Assembly (NCBI RefSeq): GCF_900156465.1
Contig: NZ_LT707064.1
Coordinates: forward strand, 5,037,001-5,101,000
Source of the DNA: Pseudomonas sp. 7SR1
Lineage (GTDB): Bacteria; Pseudomonadota; Gammaproteobacteria; Pseudomonadales; Pseudomonadaceae
Direction: 5' to 3'
Length of the DNA stretch: 64,000 nucleotides
Positions within the stretch are counted from its first letter, which is position 1, and every line of letters begins with the position of its first letter. This document shows, one piece after another, positions 52,619 to 62,295 of this stretch. Position numbers and translations under genes: made by a program. The notes beneath the pieces are model-generated. The model did not search any database and was not told where the DNA came from. It worked only from the letters and a program-made list of their open reading frames with translations.

Positions 52619-54345
52619 TCAGCCTGTGGCCGCACTGGTTGCGCCCCGCTTTCGTATTGGTGCTGCCCCTGCTGGGGTGGTTGCTCTGGCAGCTGTGGCA
52701 TCGGCAGAAACGGGTGGGCCGCTGGCAGATGATCCTGCCGCCGGCCTTCCACGCGGTGTTGCTCAGCGGCGGCAGCGGTCGGGAAAGCCGCTTGCCCTGG
52801 ATCGCCCTGGGCCTGGGCTGGCTGCTGATGGTCCTGGCGTTGCTCGGCCCCAGCTGGGCACGGGTCGAACAGACCAGCCAGAAGCCCGCCGACCCGCTGG
52901 TGGTCGTGCTGGAGCTGACCCCGGAAATGCTCGCCACCGACGTGCCGCCCACTCGCCTGGAGCAGGCCCGGCGCAAGCTGCTGGACCTGCTGCATAACCG
53001 CAGCGACGCCCAGACCGCGATAGTCGTCTACGCCGGCAGCGCCCACACCCTGGTGCCGCTGTCGGACGATCTGGCCACCAGCGCCAACCTGCTCGAAGCT
53101 CTGGCCCCTTCGATCATGCCGCAAGGGGGGCATCGAGCCGATCTGGCCATCAACAAGGCCATGGCCCTGCTGGACCAGGGCGGGCTCGGCCATGGGCGGA
53201 TCCTGCTGATCGGTTCGTCCCTGAACGAGCAGGAACGCCAGGGTATCCGCCAGGTCCTGGACGGCTCCGCCACCCGCTTGCTGATGCTGGGCATCGGGAC
53301 ACGCGAAGGCGCGCCGGTGGCCCAGGGCGATGGCAGCTACCTCAAGGATGCACAAGGCGCGATCCTGGTGCCGCGCCTGGACAGCCCCAGCCTCAAGGCC
53401 TTCATCAACGAGTTGGACGGCCGTTACCGTCCCGCGCGCCTGGACGACAGCGACCTGCGAGGCCTTGGTTTGCTGGAAGGTCCACGGCATCTGCGCCAGG
53501 ACGGCCAGACCCTGCGCCTGGACACCTGGGCCGACCAGGGTTACTGGCTGCTCCTGCCGCTGTTGCTGCTGGCCGCCTGTGCCGGACGCCGGGGCTGGCT
53601 GTTCTGCCTGCCGCTGCTGTTCGTGCTGCCGCAGACCGGGCATGCCTTCGAATTCGAGGACCTGTGGCTGCGTCCCGACCAGCAGGGCCAGCATCTGCTC
53701 AAGCAAAAGCGTCCGGCAGAGGCCGCCGCTCATTTCGAAGACAGCCAGTGGCAAGGCGTCGCCCTCTACGAGGCCGGGCAATACAGCGAAGCCGCCCGGA
53801 GCTTTGCCGAGGGCTCCGACGCCCGCGCCCATTACAATCGCGGCAATGCGCTGGCCAGGAGCGGCGAACTGGAAGCCGCGCTGGATGCTTATGAACAAGC
53901 CCTGGAACTGCAACCGGACCTGCGCCCCGCCCAGACCAACAAGGCTCTGGTGCAGAGCCTGTTGAAAGAACAGACAGTGCCCCCGGACGAACCCGAGCCT
54001 GCCGAGAGCGAGGCATCGAACCCCGCCGAACAATCGCCCGGCGCCGATACGCCGCCCCAGTCTTCACAGGCCCAATCGTCCTCCGCCGAGGCAACGACAC
54101 CGCCGGAAGAAGCCCAGCCATCGCCGACGGCACCGGACGGCGCCCAGGACGTACCGGGAAGCGAGCTGCCCGACGAACATACCACCACTCCGCCACTGCG
54201 CCCCGCCGCCGGACGCAACGAAGAAGAACAGCGCCAGGCACTGGAGCAATGGCTGCGCCAGATTCCGGACAATCCGGGCGAACTGCTGCGACGCAAATTC
54301 TGGTATGAACAACAAAGCCACCAGGCCCAGGGAAAAACCCCATGA
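52615..54345 (+). CDS. VWA/TPR membrane protein BatB-like with degenerate MIDAS
   Basis: The 576-residue protein has two N-terminal helices, a VWA domain (~90-270), two more helices (~310-345), then TPR repeats (ALYEAGQYSEAARSF, YNRGNALARSGELEAALDAYEQALELQPD) and a long Pro/Glu/Ser-rich tail. The VWA metal motif is broken: LVVVLELTPEM stands where DxSxS is expected. It appears to combine BatB and BatC roles. ATG 52615 overlaps the batA stop. Confidence 0.9.
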   Translation: MISLWPHWLRPAFVLVLPLLGWLLWQLWHRQKRVGRWQMILPPAFHAVLLSGGSGRESRLPWIALGLGWLLMVLALLGPSWARVEQTSQKPADPLVVVLELTPEMLATDVPPTRLEQARRKLLDLLHNRSDAQTAIVVYAGSAHTLVPLSDDLATSANLLEALAPSIMPQGGHRADLAINKAMALLDQGGLGHGRILLIGSSLNEQERQGIRQVLDGSATRLLMLGIGTREGAPVAQGDGSYLKDAQGAILVPRLDSPSLKAFINELDGRYRPARLDDSDLRGLGLLEGPRHLRQDGQTLRLDTWADQGYWLLLPLLLLAACAGRRGWLFCLPLLFVLPQTGHAFEFEDLWLRPDQQGQHLLKQKRPAEAAAHFEDSQWQGVALYEAGQYSEAARSFAEGSDARAHYNRGNALARSGELEAALDAYEQALELQPDLRPAQTNKALVQSLLKEQTVPPDEPEPAESEASNPAEQSPGADTPPQSSQAQSSSAEATTPPEEAQPSPTAPDGAQDVPGSELPDEHTTTPPLRPAAGRNEEEQRQALEQWLRQIPDNPGELLRRKFWYEQQSHQAQGKTP

Positions 54346-55979
54346 TCCGCTTCACCGCCCAGTTCCTTGTCTTGCTGCTCTGGATCGGCGCGGCCCAGGC
54401 CGCGCAGTTGACCGCCAGCGTCGACCGCAGCCGCCTGAACTCCGGGGAAACGGTGGAGCTGACCCTGGAGTCCAACGACGCCACGCTGTTCGGCAAGCCT
54501 GACCTGGGGCCGCTCCAGGCGCTGTTCGACGTGCGCGGCACCCGCCAGGTCAACCAACTGACGACCTTGGACGGCGAAAACCGCGCGACCACCCGCTGGA
54601 TCGTGACGCTACTGCCGCGCCAGAGTGGCACGGTGGTCATTCCTTCCCTGCAACTGGGGGAAGTGAGCAGCCAGCCGATCACCCTGCAAGTGATCGAAAG
54701 CGAAACCCGCAACGCCTCCGGCACCCTGGCACCGGTGTTCATCGAAGCCAGCCTCGACCAGAACCGCGTGTACGTGCAGGCCCAGGCGATCCTGACCTTG
54801 CGTATCTACCATTCGGTGTCGCTGTACGACGACAGCAGCCTGACGCCCCTGCACATCCCCGATGCCCGCACCGAGCAACTGGGCGAATCGCGCACCTATG
54901 AGAAAGTCATCAACGACGTGCGCCATGGCGTGATCGAGCTGCGTTACGGCATCTACCCCCAGCGCAGCGGCGAGCTGACGATACCGGCCCAGACATTCAG
55001 CGCGACCCTGGTCGAACCGGTGGCCCAGGGGGCCGCGCCATCGGGCCCCAAGCCCGGCCAGTTGATGCGGGTCAGCTCGACCCAACTGTCGTTGACCGTC
55101 GACCCCAAGCCCGCCAGCTACCCCCCCGACGTACCGTGGCTACCGGCCCGCAGCCTTTCCCTGAGCGAGAGCTGGAGTCCGGAACCGACCCACAGCCAGG
55201 TAGGCGATTCCCTGACCCGCAGCCTGACCCTCGAAGCCGAGGGCCTGGCCAGTTCCCAGTTGCCACCGCTGCCCGCCACGGAAATCAATGGCCTGCGCCG
55301 CTATCCCGACCAGCCGGTGCTCAGCAGCCGCAGCAGCGAACGGGGGCTGGTGGGCAGCCGCGAAGACCGCGAGGCGCTGGTGCCCAACCGCAGCGGCACC
55401 ATCGAACTGCCGCCGGTGGAAGTGGTCTGGTGGAACACCCTGGAAAACCACCTGGATCGCACCAGCCTTCCGGCGCGGACCCTGCAGGTGGCGAACAACC
55501 CCAGCCTGATGGTGGATACGCCGGCGGGCACGCCACAGGTGGTGACCACCGTCGACAGCGAAACCCTGTGGTACTGGCAGTTGAGCACTTTGCTCCTGGC
55601 CTGCACCACCCTGCTCGGCTTCGGCCTGTGGTGGCGGGCCCGTTCGCAGCCGGCGGTGCTTCGCGCCACCCAGGCCGGGCCGAGCCCTCGCACCCTGCTG
55701 GACGACCTCAAGCGCACCTGCCTGGCCAACGACCCCCACGCCACCCGCCAGGCCCTGGACGCCTGGGCCCGGCAGCAGCCGGAAACCCTGGCCGACATGG
55801 CGGCGCGCTTCGTGCCGCTGTCCGATGCCCTCGACGGCCTCAATGGTGCGCTCTACAGCGAAACCGGCCAGCACTGGCAAGGCGAAGACCTGTGGCGCGC
55901 CATCCGCGCCATCCCGCCCACCGAAAACGCGCAAGATTCGGCTGGCGATACAGGGTTGCCGCCGTTGTACCCTAAATAG
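54342..55979 (+). CDS. BatD-like oxygen-tolerance protein
   Basis: The 545-residue protein has a signal peptide (FLVLLLWIGAAQA), an extended beta-rich periplasmic region (LTASVDRSRLNSGETVELTLES opens the BatD domain), one C-terminal helix (WYWQLSTLLLACTTLLGFGLWW, ~407-428) and a cytoplasmic tail. It is the last gene of the operon, coupled by ATGA. BatD family proteins are linked to stress or oxygen tolerance in other bacteria, with no mechanism known. Confidence 0.9.
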   Translation: MIRFTAQFLVLLLWIGAAQAAQLTASVDRSRLNSGETVELTLESNDATLFGKPDLGPLQALFDVRGTRQVNQLTTLDGENRATTRWIVTLLPRQSGTVVIPSLQLGEVSSQPITLQVIESETRNASGTLAPVFIEASLDQNRVYVQAQAILTLRIYHSVSLYDDSSLTPLHIPDARTEQLGESRTYEKVINDVRHGVIELRYGIYPQRSGELTIPAQTFSATLVEPVAQGAAPSGPKPGQLMRVSSTQLSLTVDPKPASYPPDVPWLPARSLSLSESWSPEPTHSQVGDSLTRSLTLEAEGLASSQLPPLPATEINGLRRYPDQPVLSSRSSERGLVGSREDREALVPNRSGTIELPPVEVVWWNTLENHLDRTSLPARTLQVANNPSLMVDTPAGTPQVVTTVDSETLWYWQLSTLLLACTTLLGFGLWWRARSQPAVLRATQAGPSPRTLLDDLKRTCLANDPHATRQALDAWARQQPETLADMAARFVPLSDALDGLNGALYSETGQHWQGEDLWRAIRAIPPTENAQDSAGDTGLPPLYPK

Positions 55980-56021
55980 CTCACGCATCCATACAGAGCA
56001 ATCAAGCCAGGCACAGCACCT

Positions 56022-56049
56022 GTGGCGAGGGGATAAATCCCCTCGCCAC
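56022..56049. repeat. Perfect palindromic hairpin after batD
   Basis: GTGGCGAGGGGAT pairs with ATCCCCTCGCCAC around AA, 13 bp with no mismatch. It lies between the Bat operon and sbcD, and is probably a repeated intergenic element that can also terminate transcription. Confidence 0.8.
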
Positions 56050-56182
56050 GCAATTGGCTCCCGATTCGATCGGTACATCCAACGAAGTTGAGCAGGTCCT
56101 GCTTCCCATTTCCCAGTAAACTCTGCTTCTTTTAGCCGCCCTTCTCTTCACCGCGGCCATCACCTGTTTTCTGGAGTTTGCC

Positions 56183-57424
56183 TTGCGTCTGTTCCACACC
56201 TCCGATTGGCACCTGGGGCAAAACCTGCACGGCCAGGAACGCGATTTCGAACACGCGTGTTTCCTTGAATGGCTGCTGCGCCAGCTGGCCTGCGACAAAC
56301 CCGACGTGCTGCTGATCGCCGGCGACATCTTCGACACCGTGAATCCGCCGGTCAAAGCCCAGGAACGGCTGTACGACTTCATCGTCAGTGCCCATGAGCA
56401 AAATGCCAACCTGACCATCGTGATGATCGCCGGCAACCATGATTCCGGCTCGCGGATCGAGTTGCCCGCGCCCTTGATGCGGCGGCTGCGTACCCATGCC
56501 CTGGGCCGGGTGCTGTGGCTGGACGATGGACAGCTGGACGTCGAGCGCCTGCTGCTGCCCCTGCCCGACGCCAAGGGCAAGATCAAGGCGTGGTGCCTGG
56601 CCCTGCCCTTCCTGCGGCCTGCGGAAGTCACCGGAGCGCAGCTGGGGGACGATTACCTGCGGGGCATTGGCCAGGTCCATGAATGGCTGATCGCGGCCGC
56701 CAACGCCAAGCGCAAGAAAGGCCAGGCGCTGATTGCCGTCAGCCATGCGCACATGGCCGGCGGTTCGGTGTCCGAAGACTCGGAACGCAGCCTGATCATC
56801 GGCAACGCCGAAGCCCTGCCCGCCAGCCTGTTCGGTCCCAGCATCAGCTACGTCGCCCTCGGCCATCTGCACAAGCCCCAGAAGGTCAATGGCGAAGAGC
56901 GCATCCGCTACAGCGGCTCGCCGATCCCGCTGTCGTTTTCCGAGATCGGCTACTCGCATCAGATCCTCGACATCACCCTGGATGGCGAAACCCTGGTCAA
57001 GGTCGAGCCGAGGCTGATCCCCCGCGCCGTCAACCTGCAACGCCTGGGCCCGGCTCCCCTGGCCGAGATCCTGGTACAGCTCAAGGACCTGCCTGACATC
57101 GACCTGTTGGCCGACATCCAGCGCCAGCCCTGGCTGGAGGTGCGGGTTCGTCTCGACGAACCTCAGCCGGACCTGCGCCAGCAGGTGGAAACCGCGCTGC
57201 AAGGCAAGGCCGTGCGACTGGTGCGGATCGCCGCCGAGTACGCCGGCAGCGCAGGAGCCGGGCGTATCGACGACGCGGCGCTGATCGAGCTGGATCAACT
57301 CAGCCCCCAGGAACTGTTCAGCCGCGCCTGGCAGGACACCTACGGCAACGAAGTGGATGAACAGACCCTCGAGGATTTTGCCCTGCTGTTGCAAGACGTG
57401 CAGACGCAGGAGGAGCAAGCATGA
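56183..57424 (+). CDS. sbcD: Exonuclease subunit SbcD
   Basis: SbcD is the Mre11-type nuclease of the SbcCD complex, which cleaves DNA hairpins and double-strand ends. The 413-residue protein has the phosphodiesterase motifs D8-x-H10 (TSDWHLGQ), GDIFD, GNHDSG, SHAHMAG and GHLHKPQ, the last four binding Mn. The start is TTG 56183, supported by GGAG 6 nt upstream and by the family N-terminus MRLFHTSDWHLG. It overlaps sbcC (ATGA). Confidence 0.96.
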   Translation: MRLFHTSDWHLGQNLHGQERDFEHACFLEWLLRQLACDKPDVLLIAGDIFDTVNPPVKAQERLYDFIVSAHEQNANLTIVMIAGNHDSGSRIELPAPLMRRLRTHALGRVLWLDDGQLDVERLLLPLPDAKGKIKAWCLALPFLRPAEVTGAQLGDDYLRGIGQVHEWLIAAANAKRKKGQALIAVSHAHMAGGSVSEDSERSLIIGNAEALPASLFGPSISYVALGHLHKPQKVNGEERIRYSGSPIPLSFSEIGYSHQILDITLDGETLVKVEPRLIPRAVNLQRLGPAPLAEILVQLKDLPDIDLLADIQRQPWLEVRVRLDEPQPDLRQQVETALQGKAVRLVRIAAEYAGSAGAGRIDDAALIELDQLSPQELFSRAWQDTYGNEVDEQTLEDFALLLQDVQTQEEQA

Positions 57425-60400
57425 AGATCCTCGCGATCCGCCTGAAGAACCTCGCGTCCCTGGCCGGGCCCTTCGACATCGATTTCACCACCGAGCCCCT
57501 GGCCAGCGCCGGCCTGTTCGCCATCACCGGCCCCACGGGCGCCGGCAAGAGTACCCTGCTCGACGCCCTGTGCCTGGCGCTGTTCGGTACCGTGCCGCGC
57601 CTCAGCCACACCGGCCGTGATGCCAAGGTGCCGGACGCCGACGGTGAAGTCGCCACCGGCGATCCGCGCACGCTGTTGCGTCGCGGCACCGGCGACGGCT
57701 ATGCCGAAGTGGATTTCCGCGGCATCGACGGGCGTCGCTACCGCGCCCGCTGGGAAGCCAACCGCGCCCGGGAAAAAGCCGGCGGCAAACTGCAAGCCAG
57801 TCGCCAGAGCCTGCGGGACCTGGACAACGATCAACTGCTGGCGAGCCAGAAAGGCGAATACAAGACCCAGCTCGAAGCGGCCCTGGGCCTGAACTTCGAA
57901 CAGTTTACCCGCGCCGTGTTGCTGGCCCAGAGCGAGTTCAGTGCGTTCCTCAAGGCCGATGACAACGAACGCAGCGAGCTGCTGGAAAAGCTCACCGACA
58001 CCGCGCTCTATACCCGCCTCGGCCGTCGTGCCTTCGACAAGGCCAAGCAGGCCAAGGAATCCCACAGGCAGCTGCAGGACCAGGCCAGCGGCGTCACCCC
58101 CCTGGCGCCGCAGGCCCGGGCCGAGCTGGATGAGCGTTTCAACCTGGCCCAGCAGCAGCTCAGGCTCCAGCAGGCGCAACTCAAGCAACTGGAGCAGCAG
58201 CACACCTGGCTCAAGGACCTGCACCAGTTGCAGGACGAACACGCCAGCGCCGCCGAACAGCTGCAACAGGCCCAGGCCGAATGGACCGCCCTGGCCGACG
58301 AACGCCTGAAGCTGACCCGCCTGGAACACCTGGCGCCCCAGCGGCATCAGTTTGTCCGTCAGGCCGAACTGACTCGACAACTGGCGCCCCTGGCGACACA
58401 GATCCAGCGACTCAGCGAGCGACAGATCGAGCTGAACGAACAACGGGCGGAACTGGAAAAAGGCCTGGAGGCGGCGCAACTGGCGCTGGTCGCGGCTCGA
58501 CAGCAGAGCACCGACAACACACTGTCGTTGCGCCAGGCGTTCGATGAACAGAGCACCCTTGCCCGTCTCGCCACCGAGGTCAATCAGGCTGCCGAACGCC
58601 AGCAACACGCCCAGCAGGCCTGCATCGAAGGCCAGCGCACCATCGAGACCCTGCAACAACAGCAACGGCAGGTAGCCGAACGCCTGCAGCGCATCGCCAT
58701 CGAGCTGGAGCAGAGCGGCCACCTTGCGCCTCTCAGCGACGCCTGGAATGCCTATCGCGATCGCCTTCAGCAACTGATGCTTATCGGCAATCGCCTGAAC
58801 CAGGGCCAGGCCGAACTCGCCACCCTGGAACACAGCGCCGCCCGTGCCGCCGAGGACCTGGCGGCACGTCGGCGGGATCTGGAAGTGCTCTACAAGGAAG
58901 CCGGCGCCGAGCCCGAAGCGGTGGCCGAACAGATCCAGTTGCTCGGCACCCTGCTGCAGGACAATCGCAAGCAACAGCGTGCCTTCGAGGAGCTGACGCG
59001 CCTGTGGGCGCTCCAGCAAGACCTGGACAAACGCGCAGCCGAACTGGAACAACGCCAGCAGCAGGCGTTGCAGGAGCGTGACCGGTTGGTGCGCGAAGGC
59101 AGCGAAGCCAAGGCCGAGCTGGGGGTGGCCGAGCAGACCCTGACTGTCACCCGCCAACTGCTGGAGCGCCAGCGCCTGGCCCGAAGCGAGAGCGTCGAGC
59201 AATTGCGCGCGCAACTCCAGGACGACCAGCCCTGTCCGGTATGTGGCAGCGTCGAGCATCCTTATCATCAGCCCGAAGCCCTGCTGCAAAGCCTCGGGCG
59301 CCACGACGAAAGCGAAGAAGCCAACGCCCGCCAGGCCGTCGAGCGGCTCAATGAGAAAGTCATCGACCTGCGGACCCGCTACAGCGGCGTCATCGCCCAG
59401 CTCAAGGAACTCAGGCAGCAGCAGGAACAGCTGGCCGACCAGCAACAGGCGCTGAACCCCACCCTGCAAGCCCATCCACTGGCCACGCAACTGTCGGCCC
59501 AGGACGCCCCCCGGCGCGACGCCTGGCTCGCCCAGCAGAACAGCCAGCTGAACCTGCGCATCACCCAGGACGAAGAACGCCAGGCCGCCCTGCTGACCCT
59601 GCAACAGGACGCCGCGCGCCTGGCTCAACACCTGCGAGCCGCCGAAACCGCCAGCCAGCAGGCCACGCAGCACCTGGAGCACCAGCGACAGGAGCTGACC
59701 CGTGATCGCCAGCGCCTGGATGAGGAACTGAGCCACTTCAGCGCGTTGTTGCCCGCCGACACCCTGCAAGCCCTGCGCACCGAGCCCGCCGCGACGTTCA
59801 TGCAGCTCGACCAGCAGATCGCCCGGCGCCTGGAGCAGTTGGAACAGCAGCGCGACGAACTGGGCGAACAGCTCCAGCGCCAGCAGGCCCTGGAGAAGGA
59901 ACAGGACCGTCAGCAGACCCGGGCCCAGCAGCTGGAAGCGGCACAGCAACAACTCCAGGCCCTGACCGGACAGCAGCAGGCCTGCCAGCAGGCACTCAAG
60001 CAATTGCTGGGGGAACACGCCAGCGCCGAGCAGTGGCAACAAAGGCTCGAGCAGGCCCTGGAGCAGGCTCGTAGCGCCGAGGCGGCGGCCAGTCAGCAGC
60101 TGCATGAACGGCGCAACGAACTGGTGCAACTGGCCGCCGAGCTCAAGGCCCGGCAGGAACAGACCCAGGCCCTGGACGCAGAACTTCAGTCGCTGGCCGC
60201 TGGCATCGGCCAATGGCGCGCCTCCCATCCGGAACTGGACGACGCAGCCCTGCAGGCCCTGCTCGAACTGGACGAACAACATGTCGGCCCGTTACGCCAG
60301 CGATTGCTCCATGGCGAGAAGGCCGTCGAACAGGCCCGGGTACGGCTGGCCGAACGCGAGCAGCGCCTGCACAACCATCAGGCCCAGCACAACGGCAATC

Positions 60401-61062
60401 CATCGCCCGAGGCCCTGAGCGACGCCCTCGCCGAGCTGCAGACGCAGTTGGCCGCCAGCGAGCAGCAATGCGCCGAGCTACGCGCCGAACAGGCGCAGGA
60501 CCAGCGCCGGCAGGACGCCAACCAGGCCCTCGCCCTGCAGATCGACCAGGCCTATGCCGAATATCAGCGCTGGGCACGCCTGGATGCCCTGATCGGCTCG
60601 GCCACCGGCGACCGCTTCCGCAAACTGGCCCAGGCCTACAACCTGGACCTGCTGGTGCACCACGCCAATGTCCAACTGCGGCAACTGGCACGCCGCTACC
60701 GGCTCAAACGCGGCGGCAGCATGCTCGGGCTGCTGGTGCTGGATACGGAAATGGGCGATGAACTGCGCTCGGTGCATTCCTTGTCCGGTGGTGAAACTTT
60801 CCTGGTCTCACTGGCGTTGGCACTGGGGCTGGCCTCCATGGCCTCCAGCACGCTGAGAATCGAGTCACTGTTCATCGATGAAGGGTTTGGCAGCCTCGAT
60901 CCTGAATCCCTGCAGTTGGCGATGGATGCGCTGGACGGCCTGCAAGCCCAGGGCCGCAAGGTCGCGGTGATCTCCCATGTGCAGGAAATGCATGAGCGGA
61001 TCCCGGTGCAGATCCAGGTTCGCCGCCAGGGCAACGGCTTAAGCACCGTGGAGGTAAAATGA
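57421..61062 (+). CDS. sbcC: Exonuclease subunit SbcC
   Basis: SbcC is the Rad50-like ATPase partner of SbcD. The 1213-residue protein has Walker A GPTGAGKST (K43) at the N-terminus, long Gln/Glu-rich coiled coils, the zinc-hook CPVC at 605-608, and a C-terminal ABC signature HSLSGGETFLVSLALALGLASMASS with Walker B LFIDEGFGSLDPESL. The length is normal. It is translationally coupled to sbcD and to the following GST gene, both by ATGA overlaps. Confidence 0.96.
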   Translation: MKILAIRLKNLASLAGPFDIDFTTEPLASAGLFAITGPTGAGKSTLLDALCLALFGTVPRLSHTGRDAKVPDADGEVATGDPRTLLRRGTGDGYAEVDFRGIDGRRYRARWEANRAREKAGGKLQASRQSLRDLDNDQLLASQKGEYKTQLEAALGLNFEQFTRAVLLAQSEFSAFLKADDNERSELLEKLTDTALYTRLGRRAFDKAKQAKESHRQLQDQASGVTPLAPQARAELDERFNLAQQQLRLQQAQLKQLEQQHTWLKDLHQLQDEHASAAEQLQQAQAEWTALADERLKLTRLEHLAPQRHQFVRQAELTRQLAPLATQIQRLSERQIELNEQRAELEKGLEAAQLALVAARQQSTDNTLSLRQAFDEQSTLARLATEVNQAAERQQHAQQACIEGQRTIETLQQQQRQVAERLQRIAIELEQSGHLAPLSDAWNAYRDRLQQLMLIGNRLNQGQAELATLEHSAARAAEDLAARRRDLEVLYKEAGAEPEAVAEQIQLLGTLLQDNRKQQRAFEELTRLWALQQDLDKRAAELEQRQQQALQERDRLVREGSEAKAELGVAEQTLTVTRQLLERQRLARSESVEQLRAQLQDDQPCPVCGSVEHPYHQPEALLQSLGRHDESEEANARQAVERLNEKVIDLRTRYSGVIAQLKELRQQQEQLADQQQALNPTLQAHPLATQLSAQDAPRRDAWLAQQNSQLNLRITQDEERQAALLTLQQDAARLAQHLRAAETASQQATQHLEHQRQELTRDRQRLDEELSHFSALLPADTLQALRTEPAATFMQLDQQIARRLEQLEQQRDELGEQLQRQQALEKEQDRQQTRAQQLEAAQQQLQALTGQQQACQQALKQLLGEHASAEQWQQRLEQALEQARSAEAAASQQLHERRNELVQLAAELKARQEQTQALDAELQSLAAGIGQWRASHPELDDAALQALLELDEQHVGPLRQRLLHGEKAVEQARVRLAEREQRLHNHQAQHNGNPSPEALSDALAELQTQLAASEQQCAELRAEQAQDQRRQDANQALALQIDQAYAEYQRWARLDALIGSATGDRFRKLAQAYNLDLLVHHANVQLRQLARRYRLKRGGSMLGLLVLDTEMGDELRSVHSLSGGETFLVSLALALGLASMASSTLRIESLFIDEGFGSLDPESLQLAMDALDGLQAQGRKVAVISHVQEMHERIPVQIQVRRQGNGLSTVEVK

Positions 61063-61661
61063 GCCGCCCCACGCTCTATTCGTTTCGACGCTGCCCTTAT
61101 GCGATGCGAGCGCGCATGGCCTTGCGCTACAGCGCTGTCGAACTGGACATCGTCGAGGTCAGCCTGAAGGCCAAGCCCGCCGAGATGCTCGCCCTTTCCA
61201 GCAAAGGCACGGTGCCGGTGCTGCAGGTCGATGGCCGGGTGATCGATGAAAGCCTTGAGATCATGAACTGGGCCCTGGCCCGGCACGACCCGCAAGATTG
61301 GAGGCTACGGGACGATGCCGACGGCCAGGGGTTGACCGCGGCGTTGATCGAGGAAAACGACCAGGTGTTCAAGCTGCACTTGAATCGCTACAAATACCCC
61401 GAACGCTACCCCGAATACCCGAAGGAGTATTACCGCAGCGAAGGTGAAGACTTTCTGCGCCGCCTGGAGGCACTGCTTGCAACCCGGCCATTCCTGGCGG
61501 CGCAGCACCAGAGCCTGGCGGACGTGGCAGTGTTGCCCTTCGTGCGCCAGTTCGCCCATGTGGATCGCCAATGGTTCGCCCAGGCGCCCTACCCGAACCT
61601 GCAGCGCTGGTTGCAGCGGCTGCTCGATTCCGAGCTGTTCGTGGCCATCATGGCCAAATAG
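61059..61661 (+). CDS. Glutathione S-transferase family protein
   Basis: The 200-residue protein has an N-terminal thioredoxin-like domain with a glutaredoxin-type active site (FRRCPYAMRARMAL) and the cis-Pro substrate loop (KGTVPVLQVDG). The helical C-terminal domain carries the N-capping-type block LADVAVLPFVRQFA. It is a cytosolic redox or conjugation enzyme of unknown substrate. Its start overlaps the sbcC stop, so it is co-expressed with the repair genes. Confidence 0.9.
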   Translation: MSRPTLYSFRRCPYAMRARMALRYSAVELDIVEVSLKAKPAEMLALSSKGTVPVLQVDGRVIDESLEIMNWALARHDPQDWRLRDDADGQGLTAALIEENDQVFKLHLNRYKYPERYPEYPKEYYRSEGEDFLRRLEALLATRPFLAAQHQSLADVAVLPFVRQFAHVDRQWFAQAPYPNLQRWLQRLLDSELFVAIMAK

Positions 61662-61673
61662 CCAACTGCCCTG

Positions 61674-61799
61674 TCAGTCGTGCAGGAAACTCAGTAGTCG
61701 CTCCCGAGCGGCTTCCAGCTCGCCGGGGACCGGTTGGGCCGCGGAAACAATCGGGGTGGAATAGAGGAAAAGCAGCATTACTGCCAGACGCATTGCCAT
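61674..61799 (-). CDS. Very small exported protein (41 residues)
   Basis: The protein starts MAMRLAVMLLFLYSTPIVSA, a clear signal peptide, and is followed by a short charged helix (GELEAARERLLSFLHD). AAGGA lies 8 nt before the ATG at 61799. Cleavage after VSA would leave ~21 residues. It faces the GST gene. No function is recognised; the signal peptide and ribosome site support a real gene. Confidence 0.65.
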   Translation of the reverse strand: MAMRLAVMLLFLYSTPIVSAAQPVPGELEAARERLLSFLHD

Positions 61800-61893
61800 G
61801 GTGTCGATCCTTGTCCGCTAAGGAGTCAATTTGTCAGCGTCAAATTTAAACACATGGCCATATGATATTACAGCGGGAATTTCGCAAACGAAT

Positions 61894-61943
61894 GAAGCCT
61901 GCGATCTTTTCTCTTCCTCAAAGATGAAAAGATCGCAGGCTTC
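61894..61943. repeat. Long inverted repeat between two small-protein genes
   Basis: A 17-bp arm beginning GAAGCCTGCGATC (61894-61910) pairs perfectly with 61927-61943 around a 16-nt loop. This resembles a repeated intergenic element seen in pseudomonads (AAAAGATCGCAGGCTTC). It lies just downstream of the 59-residue exported protein gene and may terminate it. Confidence 0.8.
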
Positions 61944-61960
61944 AGGGGTGATGCGGTATT

Positions 61961-62140
61961 TCAGTGTTGGCTCTTGTGGTCCAGTGCGGCGTAGAAATTG
62001 GCGCTCTGTTGCAGGTATTTCTCGGTGTAGGTCTGGGTGCGATTCGTCTTGTTGCTGATCTCGACGCTGGCGCTGGCAGGCAGTGCCACGGTGGCAGAGA
62101 TGGCGGAAGCGGCGATCACGGAGAAAAGATTCAGGTTCAT
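61961..62140 (-). CDS. Small exported protein (59 residues)
   Basis: MNLNLFSVIAASAISATVALPASA is a clear signal peptide, followed by ~35 polar residues including NKTNRTQTYTEKYLQQSANFYAALDHKSQH. GAGGA lies 7 nt before ATG 62140, a good ribosome site. An upstream extension of the frame is unsupported. Function unknown. The hairpin after its stop probably ends its transcript. Confidence 0.8.
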   Translation of the reverse strand: MNLNLFSVIAASAISATVALPASASVEISNKTNRTQTYTEKYLQQSANFYAALDHKSQH

Positions 62141-62267
62141 GGCGGTATCCTCGGATTCAGTTGGCTGACTTGCCCGGTTGGGCCGTGAAGCAAACTTACG
62201 CGCCGAGGCGTCTGGTCTTGAAATGCTTTGCAACACTAACCGATATCAATCGTCTTGATACAACGGC

Positions 62268-62292
62268 GCAGCCCCCGTAACACGGGGGCTGC
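62268..62292. terminator. Hairpin terminator downstream of the lactonase-like gene
   Basis: GCAGCCCCCGT and ACGGGGGCTGC form an 11-bp stem with a 3-nt loop (AAC), 3 nt after the stop of the leftward lactonase gene. The T-tract is weak, so termination efficiency is uncertain. Confidence 0.7.
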
Positions 62293-62295
62293 GGT

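Noticed and set aside
57340..60282. A 980-codon leftward frame opposite sbcC
   Set aside because: It is a Leu/Gln-rich shadow of the sbcC coiled coil; sbcC carries intact ATPase and zinc-hook motifs.
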